Below, piece after piece: positions 36,974-46,544 of a stretch of 64,000 nucleotides of DNA. The stretch is from Octadecabacter antarcticus 307 (GTDB lineage Bacteria > Pseudomonadota > Alphaproteobacteria > Rhodobacterales > Rhodobacteraceae). The notes beneath the pieces are model-generated. The model saw only the letters and a program-made list of their open reading frames with translations, searched no databases and was not told where the DNA came from. The stretch is taken from positions 2,532,501 through 2,596,500 of the forward strand of contig NC_020911.1 of assembly GCF_000155675.2 (NCBI RefSeq), given 5' to 3'. The first letter of the stretch is position 1; each line of letters opens with the position of its first letter. The position numbers were made by a program, and so were the translations under genes.

Positions 36974-37228
36974 TTATGCGCGGGCCCGGCGAGCAAAGTT
37001 CTCAATGTCGCCGCGTGTCATACCAATGTCTGCAAGCTCACGTGCACTCAAATTGTTCAGTGTTTCGCGCGTCTGACGAACGGCGTTCCAATTTTTGTAA
37101 AATTTTACCAGGCTGACAAAAGGGTTCTTGATGGGGACGTCGGACGGGCGAATTGTTGTGAAAGCGGCCATAGCCATAGTGAAAGGGACGGCGGATTGAA
37201 AATTTGTTTTGAAAGCGGCCATAGCCAT
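36974..37228 (-). CDS. DUF1127 small protein with an in-frame N-terminal duplication
   Basis: An 84-residue basic protein. The C-terminal half is the DUF1127 domain (NAVRQTRETLNNLSARELADIGMTRGDIENFARRAR), common in Rhodobacteraceae and linked in some species to RNA binding and phosphate/carbon metabolism. The N-terminus has a 17-codon duplication, MAMAAFKTNF... and MAMAAFTTIR..., caused by a 20-bp repeat (37159-37178 and 37210-37229) at 51-bp spacing. The start could be either methionine pair. Confidence 0.8.
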   Translation of the reverse strand: MAMAAFKTNFQSAVPFTMAMAAFTTIRPSDVPIKNPFVSLVKFYKNWNAVRQTRETLNNLSARELADIGMTRGDIENFARRARA

Positions 37229-38274
37229 ACTCCATTGGTTGATCGTTATGTCTCAACAATCGAAATATGTCGCTCCGCTTCCTATAGTAGAGATAAAAAT
37301 AGCATACCACTTATGCGCTTTTCGCAGCCGCAGCATTTTCAATGCTTTCCCAGAATGGTGCTGTCAGACAAAAGCGAACCAGTCTCATTTTTCCGCAGCC
37401 TCAATCCTTTAGGCTATGGCGGTCGAAAACGGAACCTGTTCACCGATGTTGCAAATGTCGATGCCCGCATGTCCGTGACGAAGGATGGGCTACTGATGCT
37501 CAAGTAAGGGCGCGAAATGGTTGGCTGTGCCAAGCACTTGTGCCAGCCAACTAGTCGGGACTGGCAGTTGGCGTGGGAACGGCCCATAGCAGCACACGCA
37601 TCATCGCCGCAGCAATCAACAACAACAACCCTAACCACAACCCTACGAAATTTCCGTCTCTCGTACGTAACGGGATGCGAATTCCCCCTGTGTAGAAAAA
37701 GCCCAGGAAGGACCCAAACACTTCCGGCCTTTGCGTTTCATGGCACCACTAAGGGCGGAAAAAAGTCGTTCGCCGCACTCGCTAAACATACCGGTGCAGT
37801 TGGCCAAAGCGGACCATTGTCGTCCATAATGCACCGTTTCAGAGGATTACAACCGGAAGGGTGGCAAGCTGTCATTCCATGCATTGTAGTAGTTACAGGG
37901 TATTTGCTTCAAAAATGACTAAAAACGTTCCCTTCTGACCTAAGCGTAGACTATCCCTAATAAAAAAGAGGACCGCCCCTTCAACCCACCAATGAGAGAG
38001 TCAGTCCGTTCTCCGGACGCAATCGGCTGAAAATCGTCTCTCTGCCACATCGCCAATACCACGAATTATGGTCAGTCACACGGCGCAGCCCCGACCCACC
38101 GCGCGGCTTCCTACGATTATGAGTATCGCCCACGATGTCACCGGAAAGATCGGATGACTTTTGAAGGCACCCGTAGTGCTATTGCGTTGGGCTATGCGTG
38201 AACTGTAGCGCAGCGCTAACGCTTTTAGCTCAGGGAACCCGCCCATTGAGACCTGCATGACCTGGCACGGGCCG
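37229..38274. other. About 1 kb without a confident gene
   Basis: No recognisable product. A minus-strand frame at 37551-37721 (GTG start) encodes about 56 residues with one strong membrane segment (GLWLGLLLLIAAAMMRVLLWAV). It could be a remnant of a larger membrane protein. The 38070-38270 part has coding-like minus-strand sequence (GGFPELKALALRYSSRIAQRN) that I cannot assign. The stretch looks like decayed accessory DNA. Confidence 0.45.
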
Positions 38275-39387
38275 TCATTTCCAAGGCAGGACGAGGTATT
38301 TCTCACCCGTCTTCATCGCGCGATAATCGGTCACGGCTTCTTTGGTCAGCATCTCTTCAAGATTGACCCGTTTCTTGTAATGGCTGGCAAAGGTCGTCGT
38401 CAGGTTCTCGAGCACACGCTTGCGCATCCGTCCCACGGTTTCCGTTCCGACCGATTGAATGAAGGGGAACAGGAGCCAGCCTGACAGGGTCCAGCCAAAA
38501 CCGTAGCTCGGCGACAGGATCGTCGGACCAACGTCCAAACGTCCGTAAATGAACATGCGCTTTTGCTGGTTGGAACCATAGCGCGAATACTCGGTCATCT
38601 TGGTAACCGCGACCTGCTCCATAGCCTTGAAAACACTATCGACCGATTTCCCTCCGCCAGTCGGATCGAAGCCGTAGAAGGCGTCGGTGTCGTCGATTGC
38701 GGACCGGAGCTGGTGCATGAAGTCGTCATCCGACGAATTGACGACATGGGTCGCGCCAAGCTGTTTGAGCAATTTGACCTGATCCGCTTTGCGCACAAGG
38801 TTGACGAGCCCGATACCGTCTTCGTTGCAGATGCGGGTCAGCATCTGGCCCAGGTTGGATGCCCCGACCGTATGCAGTATCGCGTTCCGCCCGTCCATTT
38901 TTGCATTTTCGGCAAAACCCAGCGCAGTCATAGGATTGACGAAGCCGCTCGCGCCATCCTCGGCCGAATAATCGCCCAGCGGTAGGCACATGGCAGCCTC
39001 GGCGATACAATACTGGCTGTAGGCATTGCCAGGCACACATGCGACGCGCTGTCCCATCAGCGCCTTGGCCTTGTCGCCGTCACCCGTAGCGACGACAGTG
39101 CCCGCGCCTTCATTGCCGGCAGGAAGTTTAAGCCCGTGCCGCGCCTTGGACCCCGCATTGAACTGCTCGGGCATCTTGGCGACATATTTTCCAGGCGAAT
39201 ATTCGGCGTTTTCGAGATCGGCCGCACCGACAAGAATGGCGAGATCCGACGGATTGATCGGTGCCGCCTCCATTTTCACAAGTACCTGATTGCCGGTAGG
39301 GTCGGGAAAGGTCACATCCTCGATCGCGACGGTGAGCATGCCATCGCTTTCTAACGTAGTGAATAGCTGCTTACCGGTGGTGCTCAT
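38275..39387 (-). CDS. Zinc-binding dehydrogenase superfamily oxidoreductase (quinone-reductase type)
   Basis: A 370-residue medium-chain dehydrogenase/reductase. The N-terminal GroES-like domain has PINPSDLAILVG and LPAGNEGAGTVVATG. The Rossmann part has AILHTVGASNLGQMLTRICNEDGIGLVNLVRK, where the usual GxGxxG is altered to GASNLG. No zinc-ligand cysteine cluster is seen, so it is likely an NADPH-dependent quinone or enone reductase. No operon partner. Confidence 0.85.
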   Translation of the reverse strand: MSTTGKQLFTTLESDGMLTVAIEDVTFPDPTGNQVLVKMEAAPINPSDLAILVGAADLENAEYSPGKYVAKMPEQFNAGSKARHGLKLPAGNEGAGTVVATGDGDKAKALMGQRVACVPGNAYSQYCIAEAAMCLPLGDYSAEDGASGFVNPMTALGFAENAKMDGRNAILHTVGASNLGQMLTRICNEDGIGLVNLVRKADQVKLLKQLGATHVVNSSDDDFMHQLRSAIDDTDAFYGFDPTGGGKSVDSVFKAMEQVAVTKMTEYSRYGSNQQKRMFIYGRLDVGPTILSPSYGFGWTLSGWLLFPFIQSVGTETVGRMRKRVLENLTTTFASHYKKRVNLEEMLTKEAVTDYRAMKTGEKYLVLPWK

Positions 39388-39594
39388 GTTAATATCTCCA
39401 GGTTTCGAATTCAGAAATCAAAGGTGTATTCGGGTCTTGGACCCGGCGTGGTGGACTGAAAGACACCTCAGACCCACAGCTCTATATCGAACAGCAGCAG
39501 CACCGAAGCAGCCATCACCGATATGGGTGCAACTAGCCTCTATGCTTACCACAGGGGCGCTTATGCGGATGCAGCGGGTGGCCGCTTCTCCAGA

Positions 39595-40017
39595 CTACTT
39601 TTGAGACATTGTCGCCATTCGAATGACGTCATCGACATGCTTACTGCATGCAATCTGCCGTATCAGAACGCCATTGATTGGGATCCACGCTGCTTCGCTG
39701 ACATCATCGTCTGCCATAGGTTCACCACTCAAATATTCACATAACACTGCCGCTAGCAGGAAGTGGAACTGCACGCAGCCACATTCGTCTTTAATAATGA
39801 CGTCGACATTGGTGAGATAATGCAAGGGACGGCCAACTACACTGGTTTCTTCCCTCAATTCACGGGCTGCGGCTGCAAGGGCTGTTTCCCCAAAGTCCAC
39901 ATGCCCGCCAGGAAAACCCCAGAGACCGGCATCCGGTTCATTTTTTCGTCTTACGAGCAGAACCTGATCCGCGTGGATCATCACAGCCAACGCTGCAAGT
40001 TTCGGAGCTTTAGTCAT
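39595..40017 (-). CDS. NUDIX hydrolase
   Basis: A 140-residue NUDIX-fold pyrophosphohydrolase. The Nudix box GGHVDFGETALAAAARELREETSVVG (about residues 36-61) has the glycine, REx2EE pattern intact. Similar short proteins act on nucleotide diphosphate derivatives such as dihydroneopterin triphosphate or 8-oxo-dGTP; the substrate is not predictable. ATG 40017 (MTKAPKLAALAVMI) is chosen because the fold starts there; the frame is open to 40134. Confidence 0.85.
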   Translation of the reverse strand: MTKAPKLAALAVMIHADQVLLVRRKNEPDAGLWGFPGGHVDFGETALAAAARELREETSVVGRPLHYLTNVDVIIKDECGCVQFHFLLAAVLCEYLSGEPMADDDVSEAAWIPINGVLIRQIACSKHVDDVIRMATMSQK

Positions 40018-40277
40018 GTCTGTTGGCCTTTCCGCGTGTGTCAGTAATACGCCCCCTGCTGATACAATTACAAAAGTATCAGCCAATGCCACTATGTCGA
40101 GCAACAAACGCGTTAAGGCAGCCATTCGGCCCACATGTGGCTTTGTCCGAAGTTCTGCCGGTCATAGCCGTTCCCAAAAACCTCGTTTTTGGTGAGGAGT
40201 GCGGATCCAGCTAGGGTTCGCATTGAGCCAAGTGACGGATGATGCGTTCGTACTCAACATCGGTCACCTTGGGGATA

Positions 40278-40925
40278 TCAATTCACGCGTGATGTCAGAA
40301 TCTTAATTGCAGCCGCACCGAATAATAACCCTAAAGCAGCATCAAATGGACGGCGAAAGGATATATAGAATTGTGATGCCGTCGGCGTCGAAAATAAAAA
40401 TGCGTACCCAACAAAGACTATAATTGCGACGAGCTCACAAAGCACGATAGCCAAAACAAGGAAAGGCAGTGGAGCTGTGTCATCCAGCCCGACAGAAAGC
40501 GTTGCCAGCCAGACCAACGGTGCCTTTGGGTTGGTGAGGTGTAGTAGCAGACCGCGGACATAGCTGCGCCTAAGGCTCACTATGGTAGCAGATTGCACTT
40601 GAAGCGAATGATTGGCGGTCAGCGCCGAACGCCAAGACCGGAAGGCCAAATAGAACAGATACAACCCGCCAGCCAACTTCATTGCTGTGAACAGGCTCAT
40701 AGATGCCTTGATCGCGGCGACGAACCCGAATGCGGCGACACAGCCCCAGAACAACGATCCGGTAACGACGCCAAGTGACAGCGCCACAGCCGACGAGCGA
40801 CCGCAAGACATTGCGGTGCCAAGAATCATCAGCGTTGCAGGGCCGGGACTGGCGACGCCAACAGTGAAGATCGTGAGAATTACGAGCAAACTAGGAAGAT
40901 ACAGAATCAAGAAATCATTAGTCAC
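40278..40925 (-). CDS. LysE-family amino-acid exporter
   Basis: A 215-residue inner-membrane protein with about six hydrophobic segments. The LysE/RhtB signature is VASPGPATLMILGTAMSCGR near residue 24, followed by LTNPKAPLVWLATLS. Members export amino acids or related compounds. Its start overlaps the stop of the VOC gene by 4 bp (ATGA), so the two form an operon. Confidence 0.88.
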   Translation of the reverse strand: MTNDFLILYLPSLLVILTIFTVGVASPGPATLMILGTAMSCGRSSAVALSLGVVTGSLFWGCVAAFGFVAAIKASMSLFTAMKLAGGLYLFYLAFRSWRSALTANHSLQVQSATIVSLRRSYVRGLLLHLTNPKAPLVWLATLSVGLDDTAPLPFLVLAIVLCELVAIIVFVGYAFLFSTPTASQFYISFRRPFDAALGLLFGAAAIKILTSRVN

Positions 40926-41323
40926 CGCAGGGCTCCTCTATGGATGACATGCACTTTATTACCATCCGGATCGCGCAGGTATGCGCCATAGTATCCCTCG
41001 CCATAATGCAGCCGAGAGCCTGGTTCCCCGGCATTATATCCACCCGATGACAACCCTGCTTCATGGGCACTATCGACTGTCGCTTTCGATGCTGCTTCGA
41101 AAGCGACCATTGTTCCATTACCAACAGTCGCCTCCGTTCCGTCGAACGGTTCATAAACGTAAAAGCGCGGCAACGGACGGTCTTCAGCTATCCAACAGCG
41201 TGCCTCTGGTCCTCCATCAGGATCAACGGCGCGTTGCCGCAGACCAAGCGGTGCGAGCACAGCATCATAGAACGTTGCCGCACGTTCGATGTTGTTTGTC
41301 CCGACCGTTACGTGACTGAACAT
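40922..41323 (-). CDS. VOC-family (glyoxalase-like) protein
   Basis: A 133-residue protein of the vicinal-oxygen-chelate superfamily. The start is MFSHVTVGTNNIERAATFYDAVLAPLG, and the metal/substrate part includes GYYGAYLRDPDGNKVHVIHRG. Members include glyoxalase I, dioxygenases and antibiotic-resistance proteins, and the exact role is not predictable. An upstream in-frame start at 41350 is possible. Cotranscribed with the LysE exporter. Confidence 0.82.
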   Translation of the reverse strand: MFSHVTVGTNNIERAATFYDAVLAPLGLRQRAVDPDGGPEARCWIAEDRPLPRFYVYEPFDGTEATVGNGTMVAFEAASKATVDSAHEAGLSSGGYNAGEPGSRLHYGEGYYGAYLRDPDGNKVHVIHRGALR

Positions 41324-41610
41324 GGATTTGTCATCATTGCGCTCCTGCATCTCGGCGAGATTGTCCTCGCCTTTTACCTTCAAGATCATCCTAAATCGTG
41401 AAACCGGCTCTGTTCGCTATCAACCAAGACCAGACTTGCGGGTTGAGACCGCCAACGGCAGCCCCGCCCCACACAACAGGCGTTCGGATGGCCAACAAAC
41501 GGTAAGTCTTAGTGGGCGACGCAGACGTGGCGAAGGTCAGATTTAGCGCTTGGTGGACCTTGTTTCATCGCTAGGTCTACAATGCCATAGGGTTGATACA
41601 GTTGCTAGGG

Positions 41611-41676
41611 CGTTTGTGGCAAATGCTGCGTTGCGCACATATCAACATGAAGGGCGGATTGCGGACCTTCGCTGCG
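41611..41676 (+). repeat. Dispersed intergenic repeat, second type, copy 1
   Basis: CGTTTGTGGCAAATGCTGCG through GGATTGCGGACCTTCGCTGCG is nearly identical (about 9 differences in 66 bp) to 43111-43176, which lies exactly 1500 bp downstream in the same orientation. Confidence 0.85.
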
Positions 41677-41765
41677 TTTGCGCGTGCTCTGGGGCCATCT
41701 GGCGGAAGCAGCCGTTCAAAGAGAGTTCAAATCCACGAATGCTGCAAACAATCTAATGGCCGCGA

Positions 41766-41858
41766 AGAGCCCACTCTGACCAATGCTGCGCGTTGCACGA
41801 GTGTCCGCTATCATGAGAGCGACCAAAAGCCTTCAACAACTACTTGGGTTTTGAACGG
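41766..41858 (+). repeat. Dispersed intergenic repeat, copy B
   Basis: Inverted partner of 34681-34785: ACTCTGACCAATGCTGCG, CACGAGTGTCCGCTATCATGAG and CCTTCAACAACTACTTGGG. Confidence 0.75.
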
Positions 41859-41961
41859 GTTTTTTGGCGGCGTCAAACGGGACGGTTTGAGCATGTGCCA
41901 AAAACGAGCGTTTTTGGCAGGCTTCTGGATGGTGATTGGCTTTGCTATGTCTTAATATGCA

Positions 41962-41988
41962 AACGGGCCGCCTGAATGGGCGACCCGT
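41962..41988 (-). terminator. Terminator of the small secreted protein gene
   Basis: On the minus strand CGGGTCGCC / GGCGGCCCG with a 6-nt loop and one mismatch is followed by TTT. Confidence 0.8.
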
Positions 41989-42013
41989 AGCTGGGAGAGT
42001 GTAAATCTAAGGC

Positions 42014-42343
42014 TTAGTTAAAATCGATTTCCTGTGTGTCGACCACTTGGCCGTTCACTTTGAGAAACACGATTGCGTCTGTTTCTTGACGGGGGATGTT
42101 GACGTCAACATCGAGGTTTGCACCCGCTTTGACCATTTCCGACCCGACCAATGCACCCACTACGCCTTTGTGGAAGCTGTAAACTTCTACAACGCCATCG
42201 CCAGTTGCTGTGACTGTTCCAAGTTCAACTTGGCCGCCACGGTCCTGCTCCATCACGAAGTTGGAGATGTTGTCGATGCTTGCAGATGCGATGGAAGCGG
42301 AAGCTGCGATTGCGGCGAATGCGAGAGTTGCTGTCTTAAACAT
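42014..42343 (-). CDS. Small secreted hypothetical protein
   Basis: A 109-residue protein with a signal peptide (MFKTATLAFAAIAASASIASA) and a short beta-rich mature part (VELGTVTATGDGVVEVYSF, DVDVNIPRQETDAIVFLKVNGQVVDTQ). AAGGA precedes the ATG and a terminator follows, so it is a genuine single-gene unit. Similar short periplasmic proteins occur in roseobacters, but I know of no assigned function. Confidence 0.72.
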   Translation of the reverse strand: MFKTATLAFAAIAASASIASASIDNISNFVMEQDRGGQVELGTVTATGDGVVEVYSFHKGVVGALVGSEMVKAGANLDVDVNIPRQETDAIVFLKVNGQVVDTQEIDFN

Positions 42344-42552
42344 GGTATGTTCCTTTTCTGCCCGTTTGGGCTGGTATCTTGTGCCCCTGTTCGTCTGAGG
42401 CGTTTGTGTGTCTGTAGCGGGTTGCCGTGTTTCGATGATCAGTAATTGGGCTTAAAAACATCGTTCTAAAACCCCGCTGACGGTCACGAAAAAATGTGGT
42501 TCGGCAATGAAACTATGTTCTTGAAAGTGAATATACGCCCCAAAACTAGGGT

Positions 42553-42574
42553 TTCTGCGCGTATGCGCGCAGAA
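42553..42574. repeat. Perfect 9-bp inverted repeat
   Basis: TTCTGCGCG and CGCGCAGAA separated by TATG, with no following T tract. Could be a protein binding site or an RNA hairpin in the leader of the small secreted protein gene. Confidence 0.6.
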
Positions 42575-43110
42575 GTGGGATTTCAGCGGTGCGCCATGTC
42601 ACAGCGAATGTTTCAAAGCCTCGCAAACACAGCATGATCACAAAAAAGTGTGCGGCTAATGTTTCAGTCAGATACTTGTGTCGTGATCATTATTCCTGAA
42701 AAATCAGGGGGTTCTGTCAGATACTGTATGCGGTCATGTTGGCATTTAACCAATACGGCGGTCTAGTGGCGTGCGATTGCACGTCCTCGGCCTTTGTTTT
42801 GTGTGCGAGCTTTGCGCTTTCTGTTTTGGCTGCGCTAACGGATAGGCAAGTACAAAAACTTCTGGCTCCAAATTACCATTGGCTGGACCTACAACAACCG
42901 TTCCAAAAAGGACCGTTTGTTGAACGTTCCGCCAAAGCAGACCTTGACGCACTTGCAGCGAAGGTCGGTTGTGTCCCGCAGTGTGTGATTTCGACCATCC
43001 ACCGATTTAGCGCGCGCAGCGAAAGTCCGGTCTGACGGCCCGCACCGCAGCATGGCCGAAGGTAAGCGAACGGCAGCTATGGGCCGGAAGCTACGGCGGA
43101 CAGTTCAGGC

Positions 43111-43176
43111 CGTTTGTTACAAATGCTGCGTTGCGCACATTTCGACATGAAGGGCGGATTGCAGACTTTCGCTGCG
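43111..43176 (+). repeat. Dispersed intergenic repeat, second type, copy 2
   Basis: Same sequence type and orientation as 41611-41676; shares ACAAATGCTGCGTTGCGCAC-like core and AAGGGCGGATTGC. Confidence 0.85.
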
Positions 43177-43335
43177 CTCGGTGTAGAGGTCTGCTCTGCG
43201 GACAAGGACGAAGCCGCTCGCGCGGCAATGGCGCTTGTTGCTGATGGCCTGCGCCAACTTATGCCGAGCGCATTTTGAGATCAGACGAACCTGACTGACG
43301 ATTGAGCTTTCTCAATCAACGTACAGGAGATTTCC

Positions 43336-44223
43336 ATGACACATGAGAAGATGAGCCCGCTGCGTGAGCGGATGATCGAGGACATGCGCATCCACGGTAT
43401 GGGTGACAAAGCTCAGAAGGCCCACATCCGGGCGGTTAAGCATTTTGCCGGGTTCTTGAAGCGATCCCCTGACACGGCAACGCCGGATGATCTGCGCGCC
43501 TATCAGCTCCACATGACAGATACTGAAGTGACGCCGCCCACATTCAATGCGCGGATCATGGCGCTACGGTTTTTATTTGGCACCACCTGCGACCGTAAGG
43601 GTATGAAGCGCTATATGCAATTCTGCACGCAACCGCGCCGCCTGCCGACGGTGCTCAGTATTGAAGAAGTTGCAGAGGTTATTGCTGCAGCCCCTGGGCC
43701 GGGCCTCAAATATCGCGCGGCCCTCAGTATTAGCTATGGAGCGGGTTTGCGGGCGTCTGAGGTCTGCAGCCTGAAGGTCAGTGATATTGATAGTGACCGG
43801 ATGCTGATCCATGTCGACGAGGGTAAAGGTGGCAAGGATCGCAAGGTGATGCTGTCGCCCGACCTACTTGATTTGCTGCGCGACTATTGGCGTGAAGCCC
43901 AGCCTGCGGGATGGTTGTTTCCTGGAAAGCCCAAGATCAACCCAATCTCGGCAAGACAGCTCAGTCGGGCGTTCAATTCGGCCAAGCATGTGGTCGGCAT
44001 ATCAAAACCCGCCACCTTGCATACCCTGCGGCACAGCTTTGCGACGCATCTGCTAGAAGCCAACATTGATGTGCGAGTCATTCAGGTCTTGCTCGGCCAC
44101 GCGAAGTTGAGCACGACAGCGCGCTACACCCACGTCGCCACCAAAATCATCCGAGACACGCCCAGCCCGTTTGAAGCGCTCAAGAAGTTGGACATTGAGA
44201 ACTTGCGTCACCGACCGGGATAA
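43336..44223 (+). CDS. Tyrosine recombinase of an IS91-type unit
   Basis: A 295-residue integrase/XerD-like recombinase. The N-terminal SAM-like domain (MIEDMRIHGMGDKAQKAHIRAVKHFAGFL) is followed by the catalytic domain with arginine in GAGLRASEVCSL, His-x-x-Arg in HTLRHSFATHLL, and histidine and the nucleophile tyrosine in LLGHAKLSTTARYTHV. All catalytic residues are present. Such genes accompany IS91-family transposases, and here the transposase gene follows 11 bp later. GGAG precedes the ATG. Confidence 0.9.
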   Translation: MTHEKMSPLRERMIEDMRIHGMGDKAQKAHIRAVKHFAGFLKRSPDTATPDDLRAYQLHMTDTEVTPPTFNARIMALRFLFGTTCDRKGMKRYMQFCTQPRRLPTVLSIEEVAEVIAAAPGPGLKYRAALSISYGAGLRASEVCSLKVSDIDSDRMLIHVDEGKGGKDRKVMLSPDLLDLLRDYWREAQPAGWLFPGKPKINPISARQLSRAFNSAKHVVGISKPATLHTLRHSFATHLLEANIDVRVIQVLLGHAKLSTTARYTHVATKIIRDTPSPFEALKKLDIENLRHRPG

Positions 44224-44234
44224 GGCCTTGCCAG

Positions 44235-45428
44235 TTGGCCAAAACGAAACTGGAGATCGCTGACATTTTCCGCGCACACGGACCCGAGTGGCGGCGGGCC
44301 AATGCTGGGCATGTCAGCCTCAGCCAGCTCAAAGTGATGTCCTCCATTGAGGCCTGCCGAACCGAGGCGCTCGGCGGGCATGTGGCAGCGTGCACCAAAT
44401 GCGATCATCAGCACATCGCTTATAACTCGTGCAAGAACCGCCACTGTCCCAAATGTCAGGGACCGGCAGCACGTGACTGGATGCAAGCGCGGGCAGATGA
44501 TCTGCTGCCTGTGGAATACTTCCACGTCGTCTTTACCCTGCCTGCTGAGATTGCCCGCATCGCATATTGGAACAAGAAGGCCGTCTACGGCCTCTTGTTC
44601 AAAGCGTCGGCAGAGACAGTGACGACCATCGCCACAGACCCCAAACGCCTCGGCGCACGCGTCGGCATGACCAGCGTGCTACATACTTGGGGGTCGGCCT
44701 TGACCCATCACCCGCACGTTCACATGATCGTTCCGGGCGGTGGGTTGTCGAAAGGCGGCAACCGCTGGATCGGTTGCAAGCCGGGATTCTTTTTGCATGT
44801 GCGAGTTCTATCACGGCTGTTCCGTCGCTTGTTTATCGAAGGGTTGCTGGCCTTGCACCGTGCAGGCGAGTTAGCCTTCTTTGGCGATTTGGTTGGGCTG
44901 TCCGACCCGCAGGCCTTCACTGCATATCTGACCCCGATGCGCAAAAAGGAATGGGTCGTCTATGCTAAACCACCCTTCGGTGGCCCCGAGGCGGTGCTGG
45001 CCTATCTCAGCCGATATACACACCGTGTGGCAATCTCAAACAGCCGTTTGATCAGCGCTGACGCCAACACCGTCACGTTCAAATGGAAAGATTATCGCGT
45101 CAAATCAGGCGACAAACAGTCCGCCATGCGCATTGCAACAGATGAGTTCATCCGCCGCTTTTTGATCCATGTGCTTCCGGACCGCTTCCACCGCATCCGT
45201 CATTATGGTTTGCTGGCAAGCTCACAGCGCAAAACTAACATCGCAAAAGTCCGCGCGTTTCTTGGTGCTCAGCCCCCCAAACAAGAAGATGCGCCGGTCG
45301 CTGAAGTCATCCCGCTCACACTACGAGAACCATGCCCAGACTGCGGCGGCGCAATGCGCATCATCGAGACCTTCCGCCGCGGCCAAAAACCACAATCACG
45401 CGCACCACCACGAAAGGCCGCCGCATGA
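44235..45428 (+). CDS. IS91-family rolling-circle transposase
   Basis: A 397-residue HUH-type transposase. The N-terminal zinc finger is CTKCDH...CKNRHCPKC (about residues 53-75). The HUH motif is HHPHVHMIVPGGGL, and the tyrosine region is AYLSRYTHRVAISNSR. A C-terminal zinc-ribbon-like CPDCGGAMRI is present. The start is TTG 44235. The protein is intact, so this unit may be mobile in the one-ended IS91 manner. No terminal inverted repeats are expected, and I could not fix the oriIS/terIS ends. Confidence 0.9.
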   Translation: MAKTKLEIADIFRAHGPEWRRANAGHVSLSQLKVMSSIEACRTEALGGHVAACTKCDHQHIAYNSCKNRHCPKCQGPAARDWMQARADDLLPVEYFHVVFTLPAEIARIAYWNKKAVYGLLFKASAETVTTIATDPKRLGARVGMTSVLHTWGSALTHHPHVHMIVPGGGLSKGGNRWIGCKPGFFLHVRVLSRLFRRLFIEGLLALHRAGELAFFGDLVGLSDPQAFTAYLTPMRKKEWVVYAKPPFGGPEAVLAYLSRYTHRVAISNSRLISADANTVTFKWKDYRVKSGDKQSAMRIATDEFIRRFLIHVLPDRFHRIRHYGLLASSQRKTNIAKVRAFLGAQPPKQEDAPVAEVIPLTLREPCPDCGGAMRIIETFRRGQKPQSRAPPRKAAA

Positions 45429-46026
45429 CGAGACGCACGTCATCAATCAACGACCACAATCTGAAACGCATCGCGTTCTGGGCTGGTATCAGTTTGTGCA
45501 AAGGGAAGTTGACGAGCGGCAAAGCGTCTAAGACGGTGCCAAAACAAACCGAAAAACGAGCCACACCGCTTCAAATCGTAGGGGAACAACGACAAAATCT
45601 ATCGCCCCGCAACACCATCAGCAAAACTAGATTGGCGCTTTCCCCATAGCGCTCTTCCAGACCCCACGGCTTCCTCCTAGTCATGTTTCCCAACGCGGGC
45701 AACCGTCGCGCCAAAACGAAAACCTGCGTTCAGGCCCGCATCGAAAAACCTTAAACAAACCTGCCGTTTGCATGTTCGTTATAAATGTCTGCTTCAAATG
45801 TAGGGCGGACAGCCTAAGCCTTTAGACCTAATCTAATCTTGTCAGCCATCCTTTTCAAATGCCATAGTTGACCATCCCCATCATCGTCTGGGCCACGAGC
45901 CACCCCACCAGTCAATTCTATACCTGATAGCCGGACGTCCGTGTGGCCTTAGTCTACGGTCAATAAACTGCTTGACCTCAAACCAGTTGCTCAATATATG
46001 TAATTACGATAGTTGGAGTTGATATT
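45429..46026. other. 3' tail of the IS91 unit and marR promoter region
   Basis: No independent gene is evident. A short frame after the transposase (MTRRTSSINDHNLKRIAFWAG) is probably part of the non-coding IS91 end. The last 100 bp precede marR, with TATATGTAATTACGATAG as a possible operator/promoter. Confidence 0.45.
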
Positions 46027-46479
46027 ATGAATGAAGAAACTGAAGTACTAAGAGTTCGCCCGTTCGAAAGTGAGCGCCAGAAAGCGATGTTCAACCTTGC
46101 TTACAGTTACCAAATGATTCTTGGGCTAACTATGCAGGTGCTCAAGAAATATGAACTCAACGATCAGCATTATAATATTCTGAAGATCCTTCAGGAGGCA
46201 GATCCTGCCCAACTTCTGATTGGGGAGGTAAAAAAACAACTGATGGACAAGCGGGGCGACCTGAGCCGTCTCATTGACAAGCTGGTGAGAAGAAACCTGG
46301 TTTTGCGTGAAACCAACGTAGAAAACCGGCGAGAAGTCCTCGTTGCCATTGGCAGGGAAGGGGTCACGTTGATTGTCGATATCGACCGGCAGCTTCGCGA
46401 GGAGAGAGACACGAAGATCGGGTTGTCGGAACCGGAGGCGAAGCAGCTCAATACCCTTCTAGATAAGCTAAGAGGTTGA
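46027..46479 (+). CDS. MarR-family transcriptional regulator
   Basis: A 150-residue winged-helix regulator. The recognition region is LNDQHYNILKILQEADPAQLLIGEVKKQLMDKRGDLSRLIDKLVRRNLVLRE and the wing is TNVENRREVLVAIGREG. It is followed by a DUF2798 gene and an NAD(P)-binding protein gene on the same strand. Repressors of this kind often respond to quinones or aldehydes and control adjacent detoxification genes. AT-rich ATATGTAA sequences lie both upstream and between marR and the next gene. Confidence 0.88.
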   Translation: MNEETEVLRVRPFESERQKAMFNLAYSYQMILGLTMQVLKKYELNDQHYNILKILQEADPAQLLIGEVKKQLMDKRGDLSRLIDKLVRRNLVLRETNVENRREVLVAIGREGVTLIVDIDRQLREERDTKIGLSEPEAKQLNTLLDKLRG

Positions 46480-46544
46480 CTCTTCGCGCATTTACTTTAA
46501 CATATGTAACAACAAATTATGTATCAACACAAAAGGATTACCTA

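Larger units (their letters stand above)
41324..41961. other. Intergenic stretch made of decayed repeats
   Basis: No gene is recognised. It holds the two dispersed repeats listed at 41611-41676 and 41766-41858 and little else. Confidence 0.55.
42344..43335. other. About 1 kb upstream of the IS91 unit
   Basis: No gene is recognised with confidence. The stretch contains a perfect hairpin at 42553-42574 (TTCTGCGCG / CGCGCAGAA, loop TATG) without a T run. CCTGA-TCAGG lies near 42699, with GTCAGATACT before and after it. The repeat copy is at 43111-43176. A frame at 42736-43035 has no family match. Confidence 0.45.

Noticed and set aside
37551..37721. 56-residue single-pass membrane protein
   Set aside because: It has only a GTG start, no clear ribosome binding site and no family; mentioned in the region note but not called as a gene.
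42736..43035. Open frame of 99 codons starting MLAFNQYGGLVACDC
   Set aside because: No ribosome binding site, no family match and unusual composition; the end runs into the decayed-repeat type of DNA.
43336..44223. Tyrosine recombinase as the integrase of a genomic island bounded by the tRNA-fMet fragment
   Set aside because: It is 11.5 kb from the fragment and directly precedes an IS91 transposase, the usual partner arrangement, so it belongs to the IS91 unit.
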